25,085 nt of DNA from a virus. Positions 6,444 through 13,765 of this stretch are shown piece after piece. Positions within the stretch are counted from its first letter, which is position 1; every line of letters starts with the position of its first letter. The position numbers and the translations under genes are program-made. The notes beneath the pieces are model-generated. The model saw nothing but the letters and a program-made list of their open reading frames with translations, had not been told where the DNA came from and did no database searches. The stretch spans positions 1 to 25,085 of IMG/VR virus record IMGVR_UViG_3300031673_000444, one strand, 5' to 3'.

Positions 6444-6997
6444 AAATAGAAGATGGTAAAGGTAAAAATGGGGATTGTTCCGTTAGTGTTGCACAAAGAT
6501 TAAACGTATCTGCAAAAACAAGAGATAGAGTATTTTATGTAAGTAGGGATGATGAACAGGCTTTTAATGCTATTATGCCCTCATTTAGTGCTGCGGCTGG
6601 TGAATATGTATTCTATTTAAAAAATAGTTCTTCAACTAAAAATATATTTTTACACTCTATAGAGTTTCACTCGTTACAAGCAGTACATTGGAAAGTCTGG
6701 CAAGTAACTGGAACTGCTGCTGGAGGAACTGTAATAACACCTTCTAATCTGAATCTAGGAAGTGGTAGGACAGCAGAAGCTACCTGTATGGGCGGAGCCG
6801 CTACAATTACAGGCTTAACTCTTGGTAATCAAATAGGAACCCATAGAACTCAAGCTACGGGAGAGGCGGGCATGAATTTTGGGCAAGGATTAATTCTTGC
6901 TCCTAACACAGCTATTGTAGTTGAATATGATACAGGAACAACAGGTTTATGTGAGATAGATTGCGTCTACCATTATGAACCTATTGGATTCTCTTAA
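6440..6997 (+). CDS. Conserved virion-type protein (beta-rich)
   Basis: The 185-aa product starts with IEDGKGKNGDCSVSVAQRLNV, a pattern I recall from a conserved family of phage structural proteins. It continues with beta strands: RVFYVSRDDEQAFN, EFHSLQAVHWKVWQVTGTA, a Gly/Thr-rich turn region, and AIVVEYDTGTTGLCEIDCVYHYE at the end. No enzyme residues or membrane segments are seen. The next gene also opens with an IKDGTG motif and ends in a similar strand pair, so the two may be distantly related or form one substructure. The stop codon directly abuts the next ATG. Confidence 0.6.
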   Translation: MKIEDGKGKNGDCSVSVAQRLNVSAKTRDRVFYVSRDDEQAFNAIMPSFSAAAGEYVFYLKNSSSTKNIFLHSIEFHSLQAVHWKVWQVTGTAAGGTVITPSNLNLGSGRTAEATCMGGAATITGLTLGNQIGTHRTQATGEAGMNFGQGLILAPNTAIVVEYDTGTTGLCEIDCVYHYEPIGFS

Positions 6998-7627
6998 ATG
7001 AGTGGTGTATCGGTAGATATTAAAGACGGGACAGGCTCTAAGCATAGATTAAAGATCACTCCTGACAATGAAGCTTTAGTCACTCAGGCTCCTTACCCTC
7101 CGTTTCTACCTCAAAAAATCAGACCGTTTAGGCAGTACATGACTGTGGATGGTTTGTCTAGCGGCAGCAAGGACATGGGGGTGGACGGCAGTGTCACCAA
7201 TGTAGAGTTTTACATACCAGCAGTTGAAGGGTACGATAGATATATAACCGCTATGAACGTGCTAATTGGTTACGGCACAAGCGCTCAACCATATCAATTT
7301 GCAGACGGCGCGGCCTTAACCAATGGATGTAAAATCCAGTACCTATCGTTAAAAGGGAGTGTAGATCTCCATGAAGGAATAAAGTCTAATCAAGACATGT
7401 TTAGACTGACTGATGATCCTATAACGTCACTATGGGAAATAAGGGGAATTAACGCGCTGAATGATTACGGCTACCTAATAGCCTTAGACTTAAAAGTCAT
7501 AAGCTCTGAGTATGGCATTAAACTCGACGAGGGAACATCTCAAAGGTTAAGCATGATAATAAAAGACGACTGCACAGCGGCAGATTCTTTTAATATTATC
7601 ACTTACGGTTTCGAGAGATTCGCTTAG
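6998..7627 (+). CDS. Conserved virion-type protein (beta-rich)
   Basis: The 209-aa product begins VSVDIKDGTGSKHRLKITPDNEAL, then APYPPFLPQKIRPFRQYMT, then a VDGSVTNVEFYIPA strand and an EGYDRYITAMNV strand. It ends with FNIITYGFERFA. This overall pattern matches a conserved phage structural family that I remember next to tail or neck genes, but its role has not been defined as far as I know. Start and stop are tight: no gap from the previous gene, TAG stop, then 45 bases to the next gene. It is soluble and has no signal peptide. It is probably a virion component working with the 185-aa neighbour. Confidence 0.6.
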   Translation: MSGVSVDIKDGTGSKHRLKITPDNEALVTQAPYPPFLPQKIRPFRQYMTVDGLSSGSKDMGVDGSVTNVEFYIPAVEGYDRYITAMNVLIGYGTSAQPYQFADGAALTNGCKIQYLSLKGSVDLHEGIKSNQDMFRLTDDPITSLWEIRGINALNDYGYLIALDLKVISSEYGIKLDEGTSQRLSMIIKDDCTAADSFNIITYGFERFA

Positions 7628-7643
7628 CGTCTTGTTTTTTCAT

Positions 7644-7651
7644 TATCTTTA
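7644..7651 (+). promoter_or_regulatory. Possible -7 box (TATCTTTA)
   Basis: TATCTTTA differs by one base from the Bacteroidota -7 consensus TAnnTTTG. It lies in the 45-base gap before the gene at 7673, with an A/T-rich leader behind it. No -33 TTG at a suitable distance is seen, so the call is weak. Confidence 0.3.
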
Positions 7652-7672
7652 CAGTAAATTAAATTTAATATA

Positions 7673-7936
7673 ATGAGTGAAAACAAAAGACTATCCCCTG
7701 ATGAGTTGAAAGAAGTTGTAGGTCTAACAGACAGCTTCCATAAAAATAGGGATGAATATGCTGATCTAAGCATTTACATCGAAAGGTTAAGAGCCAAGAA
7801 ATCAATTCTACTTAAAAAATTCGAAGAGTCAGAGCATTTATTAAAAGAATGCCATTACAGCCTCACATCAAAGTATGGCGATGTTGCTTTCGATTTTAAT
7901 GATGGATCCATACTCGAAAAAGAAGATGTCAAGTAA
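7673..7936 (+). CDS. Small coiled-coil hypothetical protein
   Basis: The 87-aa product is mostly helical and charged. Residues about 8-60 (ELKEVVGLTDSFHKNRDEY, then LSIYIERLRAKKSILLKKFEESEHLLKECH) have the Leu/Ile spacing of a coiled coil, and the last 20 residues (GDVAFDFNDGSILEKEDVK) look like a beta hairpin with an acidic tail. It is the first gene after the widest gap in this stretch and is preceded by a possible -7 box. It heads a run of overlapping genes that continues into the terminase and portal. The function is unknown. Confidence 0.6.
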   Translation: MSENKRLSPDELKEVVGLTDSFHKNRDEYADLSIYIERLRAKKSILLKKFEESEHLLKECHYSLTSKYGDVAFDFNDGSILEKEDVK

Positions 7937-8213
7937 TATCATACGTAAAATATCGATTGGACCCGACTACATGAAGTCCATGAACTATTCTGTAGGGCAG
8001 AAAGTTATTCGGAAATGGGATAATGGCGTGGAGTCATTTCACGAGATAGTTCATATCAAAGAAGTTGAAAAGCCCGAAACATCAGATACTCCCGAATATT
8101 TAATATTCATCGAAAACAGTGATGAGGAGTATTATGAGTGGAAAAAGGTTCAGAATATGCCAGTAGTTGTTGAGTATGTAACCGACTTCGAAGGCGATGA
8201 GGGCAGTAAATAG
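7926..8213 (+). CDS. Conserved hypothetical phage protein
   Basis: The ATG at 7926 gives a 95-aa protein beginning MSSNIIRKISIGPDYMKSM and overlapping the previous stop by 11 bases. The frame is open back to 7875, but starting there would add a hydrophobic, Met-rich stretch (MAMLLSILMM) that only reflects the other gene's codons. The body (SVGQKVIRKWDNGVESFHEIVHI, YLIFIENSDEEYYEWKKV, MPVVVEYVTDF) looks like a small beta-barrel. I recall IIRKISIG-type small proteins from Bacteroidota phages near head genes. The function is unknown. It overlaps the next gene by 17 bases. Confidence 0.65.
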   Translation: MSSNIIRKISIGPDYMKSMNYSVGQKVIRKWDNGVESFHEIVHIKEVEKPETSDTPEYLIFIENSDEEYYEWKKVQNMPVVVEYVTDFEGDEGSK

Positions 8214-8760
8214 CTTCATAGTAACCCCGCTAGGCGGAGAACTATTCAATAACTACAAGACTGTAGACGGCAAAAAGATAGCGGTGAGCACGAGTATCGA
8301 GGGTCACACAACAACCAATAGACACGCTGTTGTGACATCTGTACCAGGAAGATATAACGGACCAATAAAGGACGGGTACTTTTTAGTTGTGCATCACAAC
8401 ACGTTCCGGAAAACTTACGACATGCAAGGCGTTGAGAAATTCGCAGCGGGACACATACGCGATAACTACTACATGATTGACGACATAGAAATATTCGCTT
8501 ACCGCAAGTCGCAGAAGGACGCGTGGATACCAATTGAACCGTTTTGCTTTGTAGAACCTATACTCGACACGAATGACGACAACAAGAATGCAATGATTGA
8601 GCTAAACGGCATAATGAAATATTCCAATAAGGAGTTAACAGATCAAGGGGTTAACAATGGAGACCATGTTGTTTTTACTCCTGACAGTGAGTACGAGTTT
8701 ATGCTAGACGATCAAAAACTGTACAAGATAAATTCATCAAGCATATGCCTAAAACTATAA
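8197..8760 (+). CDS. Probable GroES-like co-chaperonin, two-domain
   Basis: The 187-aa product appears to hold GroES-fold features twice. In the first half, NRHAVVTSVP and GYFLVVHHNTFRK resemble the G.V..V......G.D.VV.H strands of GroES. In the second half, GDHVVFTPDSEYEFMLDDQKLYKINSSSI closely follows the GD.V.F...SEYE...DG..LY.....I pattern near the GroES C-terminus. Between them WIPIEPFCFVEPI could begin the second copy. Phage GroES-like proteins, such as T4 gp31, help host GroEL fold the capsid protein, and the position ahead of terminase, portal and capsid genes fits that. The length, about twice a single GroES, is compatible with two barrels. The call is from pattern memory and needs a profile or structure check. 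Confidence 0.55.
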   Translation: MRAVNSFIVTPLGGELFNNYKTVDGKKIAVSTSIEGHTTTNRHAVVTSVPGRYNGPIKDGYFLVVHHNTFRKTYDMQGVEKFAAGHIRDNYYMIDDIEIFAYRKSQKDAWIPIEPFCFVEPILDTNDDNKNAMIELNGIMKYSNKELTDQGVNNGDHVVFTPDSEYEFMLDDQKLYKINSSSICLKL

Positions 8761-9059
8761 AAGAACTTCGAGAAGAAATTATTGAGGGGTCACTGAAAAG
8801 TGTAGCTGAACTTATAGCATTTTCAGAGGTTGAAATATCAGCGCAAGGATTGGATGAGGGAGAAGCGCAATACGCTCGCAGACTACAATTGGTATCAGCG
8901 GCTAAACAAAAGGCTTCTTTTGACGCCTTTAAGTTAATGGACAAGATTGAGGAGGAAAAAAAGAAATTGGGTGAGGCTGAGGTAATAGTGCCAACCACTA
9001 CCACTGCGCCTACCAAACCAATAATAACGGATTTCAATGCGCCAGAAAAACGAGCCTAA
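8745..9059 (+). CDS. Small terminase subunit candidate
   Basis: The 104-aa product is largely helical (IKELREEIIEGSLKSVAELIAF, YARRLQLVSAAKQKASFDAFKLMDKIEEEKKKL), then has a Thr/Pro linker (VPTTTTAPTKP) and a short tail (DFNAPEKRA). It lies directly before the large terminase and overlaps it by 23 bases. This is where many tailed phages carry the small terminase, which recognises phage DNA for packaging. Helical content, size and position fit, but no helix-turn-helix DNA-binding signature is clear. A scaffold-like or terminase-accessory role is equally possible. Confidence 0.45.
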   Translation: MPKTIKELREEIIEGSLKSVAELIAFSEVEISAQGLDEGEAQYARRLQLVSAAKQKASFDAFKLMDKIEEEKKKLGEAEVIVPTTTTAPTKPIITDFNAPEKRA

Positions 9060-11304
9060 AGAATATTCATGGCCACTGTTGTACACGGTGGATGAAACCC
9101 ATATCGACAAAGCCGCTATATCTGCTAAAAACAGGGGTAAGTCATGGACGTATGGGTATCACGAGAAATATGACGTTATTGTAATATCAAAAAACGGTCA
9201 GATAGGAGAGGTATACGATATTGAGGGAATTAAGATTGCCCTACCGAAAACACCGAAGGCTATCCCGAAAAGAGAGAATAAATGGGTGGCGATTCCTGTA
9301 CCGAAAGAACTGGCGCGTATAAAGACAAGACTTGAATGGAGCGAGTACGACAACGAATTCAAGGCTAAGCATGTCCCATATATAGAGGAAGAATTTAACA
9401 GAAGGGAATTTGGGTATTGGTTTTACAACAACAGTGTGCCAACCTACATGACGGGGAAGCACTACATGTATCTTCAGCATTCCAAAACAGATACGGGGAG
9501 GCCCGATTTCAGAGAGGCCAACCGAATATGGCATATATTCTGGCAGGCGTGTATATCAGATGAGAGATCGTTCGGGATGATATATCTAAAGATTCGACGG
9601 TCTGGATTTTCCTTTATGGGAGCCTCTAGCGCAATTGAAACAGCAACACTAGCCAGAGATGCAAGTGTGGGTATGCTATCGAAAACCGGGGCTGACGCAA
9701 AAAAACTATTTACCGACAAGGTTGTTCCTATATCAATGGGGTACCCCTTCTTTTTTAAGCCTATACAGTCTGGACAGGACAGACCAAAATCGGCAATTGA
9801 ATACACTCTTCCTGCGTCAAGAATAACCAAGAAAAACATGCATGGAACGCATGAATACGATGAGTTTGACGCGTTGGATACAGTTGTCGATTGGAAGAGC
9901 ACGGATGACAATAGCTATGATGGACAGAAGCTCTTGGAGTTGCTGCATGACGAATCGAGTAAATGGGTCCTACCACTTAACATACTGAATAACTGGCGAG
10001 TAACTAAGACATGCTTAAGGCTAGGCGCAAAAATAGTTGGTAAATGCTGTATGGGATCCACGGTAAACGCATTGGCTAAAGGAGGCGCAAATTACAAGAA
10101 GCTGTACGAACTTTCGGACCAATCAGACAGAACCAAAAACGGTCAGACTAGATCGGGGTTATATAGATTATTCATACCAATGGAGTGGAACTTCGAAGGG
10201 TTCATAGATGAGTATGGATGGCCCGTGTTTGTTACCCCGAAAAAGCCTGTTATGGGTGTTGACGGCAGTTGGATAACGCAAGGAGTGATTGAGTATTGGG
10301 ACAATGAAGTTGAGGCGCGTAAGAATGATCCTGACGACCTGAACGAATTCTACAGACAGTTCCCAAGAACAGAGTCGCATGCGTTCAGAGACGAGTCAAA
10401 AGCATCAATCTTCAACCTGACTAAAATATACGAGCAAATAGACCATAATGACGGACTAGGGTACACAATGAAGCAAATAGCTAGAAGAGGTAATTTTAGT
10501 TGGAAGGACGGAAAGAGAGACACCGAGGTAGTCTGGACACCAGACCCTAAAGGGAAATTCAATCTAGGATGGATGCCAGGACCAAGCTTAACCAACAACG
10601 TAAGGAAACAAGGCGACTTGAAATTCCCAAAGAACAAGCATCTAGGAATGTTCGGATGTGACCCGTATGATATTAATGGAACAGTTGGTGGTGGCGGATC
10701 GAAAGGGTCACTTCATGGATTAACAAAAACAAATACGGATGACAACGTTCCGTCTAGTAGATTTTTCTTAGAATATATCTCACGCCCCCCAACCGCCGAA
10801 ATATTTTTTGAGGACGTGTTGATGGCTATACATTATTACGGTATGGAGATACTTGTGGAGAACAACAAGGTACGCCTGTTGGTATATCTAAAAATGAGAG
10901 GATACAGAGCCTTCGCTATGAATCGACCCGACAAGCCTACAAGTGCATTATCAAAGAATGAATTATCATTGGGGGGAATACCAAACTCATCTGTAGATGT
11001 TATTCAGACGCATGCTGATTGCATAGCCTCATATATTGAGGAGCAGGTAGGCTACGACAAGGAAGAGACATATAGAAGCTCAGAGAACTGTGGTGAAATG
11101 CCATTCATGGAAACTTTAAAAGACTGGGCGACATTCGATATAACAAACAGAACGAAACACGATGCCTCGATAAGTTCAGGACTAGCCATCATGGGGACGC
11201 GTAAACACAAGCTTACTCCGATCAAAGAAAGTTCGGAAATAAAGTTTAACTTTGCAATGTACGATAATTCAGGCACCACGAGTAAAATCATAAGAAATGG
11301 CTAA
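9037..11304 (+). CDS. Large terminase subunit (TerL)
   Basis: The 755-aa product is the packaging motor ATPase plus nuclease that pumps and cuts phage DNA at the portal. The ATPase half has a deviant Walker A (YLKIRRSGFSFMGASS, residues 183-198), Walker B LLHDESS (D305, E306), and a coupling-type motif GKCCMGSTVN (336-344). The C-terminal RNase H-like nuclease half has GCDPYD (D542), an acidic residue in ILVENNK (E608), and a late Asp in KHDASISSGLA (D709). These motifs resemble terminases of crAss-like and related large podoviruses. An N-terminal extension of about 170 residues precedes the ATPase core. The start overlaps the previous stop by 23 bases; the end overlaps the portal by 8 bases. 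Confidence 0.9.
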   Translation: MRQKNEPKEYSWPLLYTVDETHIDKAAISAKNRGKSWTYGYHEKYDVIVISKNGQIGEVYDIEGIKIALPKTPKAIPKRENKWVAIPVPKELARIKTRLEWSEYDNEFKAKHVPYIEEEFNRREFGYWFYNNSVPTYMTGKHYMYLQHSKTDTGRPDFREANRIWHIFWQACISDERSFGMIYLKIRRSGFSFMGASSAIETATLARDASVGMLSKTGADAKKLFTDKVVPISMGYPFFFKPIQSGQDRPKSAIEYTLPASRITKKNMHGTHEYDEFDALDTVVDWKSTDDNSYDGQKLLELLHDESSKWVLPLNILNNWRVTKTCLRLGAKIVGKCCMGSTVNALAKGGANYKKLYELSDQSDRTKNGQTRSGLYRLFIPMEWNFEGFIDEYGWPVFVTPKKPVMGVDGSWITQGVIEYWDNEVEARKNDPDDLNEFYRQFPRTESHAFRDESKASIFNLTKIYEQIDHNDGLGYTMKQIARRGNFSWKDGKRDTEVVWTPDPKGKFNLGWMPGPSLTNNVRKQGDLKFPKNKHLGMFGCDPYDINGTVGGGGSKGSLHGLTKTNTDDNVPSSRFFLEYISRPPTAEIFFEDVLMAIHYYGMEILVENNKVRLLVYLKMRGYRAFAMNRPDKPTSALSKNELSLGGIPNSSVDVIQTHADCIASYIEEQVGYDKEETYRSSENCGEMPFMETLKDWATFDITNRTKHDASISSGLAIMGTRKHKLTPIKESSEIKFNFAMYDNSGTTSKIIRNG

Positions 11305-13720
11305 GAAAGATGTCCCATTAATTGCTAAAGTTAATTTCCCCAACTATCTAGCTACTGACGCAGAAAAAGCAAATGAGTCATACGGACTCGATGTCGCGCA
11401 GGCTATACAGCATGAGTGGTTCAATCAAACTTCTAACGGCTCTTGTGGCTATTACGATAATTGGCTAGGCATTCACCGAAGTAGGCTATACTCTAGGGGA
11501 GAGCAACCTATCGGACAGTACCAAGACAGAATGAAGGTTAACGGGGACTTATCCAAGTTAAACTTAAACTGGAGCATAGTAAAGATCGTTCCGAAATACG
11601 TTGACATTGTTGTTAATGGGATGAACAATAGACTATTCACTCCAAAAGCTTTTGCACAAGATGTAACCTCATCAGAGGAGAGAGACCTATATCAAAGAAC
11701 AATTGCTGAAGACATGATCGCGCAGGAGTTCCTAAAGCAGACTATGGATGAATTCGGAATTGACGCTTTTAACATTCCACAAGATCAAATACCAAACTCA
11801 GATCAAGAACTTCAATTACACATGCAGCTTGAATTCAAGCCTGCGATAGAAATAGCCGAGGAAGAAGCGATATCTACAGTTTTTGAAATGAACAATTTCC
11901 TAAATATCAAGTATAGATACGATACTGACCAGGTAGTATTAGGAAGGGGCTTTGTAAAACACGAGTACCTGCACACAGAAGGAATCAAGATAAGCTATGT
12001 CGACCCTCAAAACACGATACACAGTTACACTGAGGATCCATATTACAAGGACGTGTTCTACTGGGGAGAAGTTAAAAGGATTCCTATATTAGAATTAAAG
12101 AAAATCAAGCCTAGCATTACTAAAGAAGAAATTGCACAAGTGATGGCTACGGGTAATTCATGGAGTTCAACCTACACGGTAATGAAGCCACATGCCGAGA
12201 CAGTTTTTGACAAGGACGTGACAAACGTGTTGTACTTCAGGTATAAGATGGACAAGAATTTCGTGTATAAAATTAAGACGCTTGAAAACGGAGGGCGAAG
12301 AGCCATAAGAAAAGATGACGAATTCAATCCAGAAGAAAGCGAATTTTTCGAGAGAGTTGAAAAGAAGATTGACGTATGGTATGAAGGAGTGTTAATACTG
12401 GGAACAAATATTCTATTGAAGTGGGAGTTGATGAAAAACATGGTTCGTCCTGAAGCCGCTACACAAAGAGCATATTCAGGATATATTGGCGTCGCTCCCA
12501 AACTATATAATAACACGTACGACTCATTAGTCGACAGGATGATACCTTTTGCCGATCTAATTCAATTGACACATTTAAAAACACAGCAGGTTCTACAGAA
12601 AATAGTACCGGATGGTGTATTTATAGATGCCGATGGACTTGTAGGAATCAACCTTGGTGACGGAGCCGTTTACGGACCTCAGCAGGCCTTAGATTTATAC
12701 ATGACAACGGGTAGTGTTATCGGAAGAAGCAAGACTGACGATGGTGAATTTAACAATGCGCGCATACCAATTCAAGAATTAACCACAAGCAGCGGACAGT
12801 CAAAACTGAACACATTGATAACCACGCTTAACAGTTACATGGGATCGATACAAAGTGTAACGGGGCTGAATGAGGCACGAGACGCTTCTAATCCTGATGC
12901 AAACTCATTGGTTGGGCTTCAAAAAATGGCCGCTTTAAATTCAAACACGGCTACAAGACATATTCTTGAGGCGGGGCTTGATATGACGAAGCAATTAGCA
13001 GAGGGGGTTTCGATAAGAATATCTGATGTATTAGAGCATGCTGAGGACGCACAAGAATTAGCGAATCAAATCGGGAAGTCGAATGTAGCTACTCTTGATA
13101 AGATCAAGGACTTACCATTATACTCTTTCGGAATATTCATAGAGGTTTCTCCAGACGAAGAGGAAAAGGCTAATGTAGAGACAAACATTCAGTTGGCATT
13201 GAAATCAGGAAGCATATTGCTGGAGGACGCAGAAGATATCCGTCAAGTGAAGAACCCGAAATTAGCGAATGAGCTACTGAAGCTAAAGACGCGAAAGAAA
13301 GAGGAAAAAGACCAGAAACAAAAGGAGTTCGACTTACAAGCACAAACAGCATCGGCAATACAATCCCAACAAGCAATAGCACAGGCTAAAATGCAACAAA
13401 TCGATGCTGAGGCTAAGGCAAAAACAGGGGTGGAGCAAGCTAAGACGCAAGGAGAAATTGCTGTATTACAAGAGTCCGCAAGACTCAAGGAGAAGCTTAT
13501 GGGTATAGAACACGCATACGCTATGGAGATTGAAGGGCAAGCAGTGGCACGGGCTTCTGATTTAGAGAAAGAAAAGGACGAGGCTAAGCTGAAGCGGATT
13601 GATAAGCAGTCATCTAATACATCCACAATGATAACCCAGCGTCAATCAGGAACGCCAGCAAGAACTTTTGAATCAACCAATGATACTATGGAAGATATAG
13701 ACCTAGGTGATTTTGGTTAA
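11297..13720 (+). CDS. Portal protein with long coiled-coil C-terminus
   Basis: The 807-aa product is the probable portal, the ring at one capsid vertex through which DNA enters and leaves. It follows TerL with an 8-base overlap and precedes the scaffold-like and capsid genes. The body (about 1-650) has portal-like content: an N-terminal helical clip region, a stretch around WSIVKIVPKYVDIVVNGMNNRLF, and SVIGRSKTDDGEFNNARIPIQEL followed by the helical TSSGQSKLNTLITTLNSYMGSIQSVTGLNEARD, typical of crown/stem helices in podovirus portals. Residues about 655-775 are a long Lys/Glu/Gln/Ala coiled coil (KKEEKDQKQKEFDLQAQT onward), ending in an acidic tail (DTMEDIDLGDFG). The size matches crAss-like portals. 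No other family fits this position. Confidence 0.82.
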   Translation: MAKKDVPLIAKVNFPNYLATDAEKANESYGLDVAQAIQHEWFNQTSNGSCGYYDNWLGIHRSRLYSRGEQPIGQYQDRMKVNGDLSKLNLNWSIVKIVPKYVDIVVNGMNNRLFTPKAFAQDVTSSEERDLYQRTIAEDMIAQEFLKQTMDEFGIDAFNIPQDQIPNSDQELQLHMQLEFKPAIEIAEEEAISTVFEMNNFLNIKYRYDTDQVVLGRGFVKHEYLHTEGIKISYVDPQNTIHSYTEDPYYKDVFYWGEVKRIPILELKKIKPSITKEEIAQVMATGNSWSSTYTVMKPHAETVFDKDVTNVLYFRYKMDKNFVYKIKTLENGGRRAIRKDDEFNPEESEFFERVEKKIDVWYEGVLILGTNILLKWELMKNMVRPEAATQRAYSGYIGVAPKLYNNTYDSLVDRMIPFADLIQLTHLKTQQVLQKIVPDGVFIDADGLVGINLGDGAVYGPQQALDLYMTTGSVIGRSKTDDGEFNNARIPIQELTTSSGQSKLNTLITTLNSYMGSIQSVTGLNEARDASNPDANSLVGLQKMAALNSNTATRHILEAGLDMTKQLAEGVSIRISDVLEHAEDAQELANQIGKSNVATLDKIKDLPLYSFGIFIEVSPDEEEKANVETNIQLALKSGSILLEDAEDIRQVKNPKLANELLKLKTRKKEEKDQKQKEFDLQAQTASAIQSQQAIAQAKMQQIDAEAKAKTGVEQAKTQGEIAVLQESARLKEKLMGIEHAYAMEIEGQAVARASDLEKEKDEAKLKRIDKQSSNTSTMITQRQSGTPARTFESTNDTMEDIDLGDFG

Positions 13721-13731
13721 AAATAAATAGT

Positions 13732-13739
13732 TAACTTTG
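13732..13739 (+). promoter_or_regulatory. Bacteroidota -7 promoter box (TAACTTTG)
   Basis: TAACTTTG matches TAnnTTTG exactly, 25 bases before the ATG of the scaffold-like gene. A TTTG at 13712-13715 could be the -33 element, with a spacer of 16 bases, slightly shorter than usual. It lies in the first real gap after portal and could start a transcript for scaffold and capsid. Confidence 0.55.
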
Positions 13740-13740
13740 T

Positions 13741-13765
13741 TCAAATCAAATTAAATCAAATAAAA
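13741..13765 (+). repeat. A-rich pentamer leader
   Basis: Five consecutive pentamers (TCAAA TCAAA TTAAA TCAAA TAAAA) run directly into the ATG at 13765. There is no G and only three C before the start codon, so the leader should be unstructured. It resembles the leader at 16435-16454. Confidence 0.7.

Noticed and set aside
7875-7925. Upstream start for the gene beginning at 7926
   Set aside because: It would deepen the overlap with the preceding gene to 62 bases and add a Met-rich hydrophobic lead not expected in this soluble family; the ATG at 7926 gives MSSNIIRKISIG, which fits.
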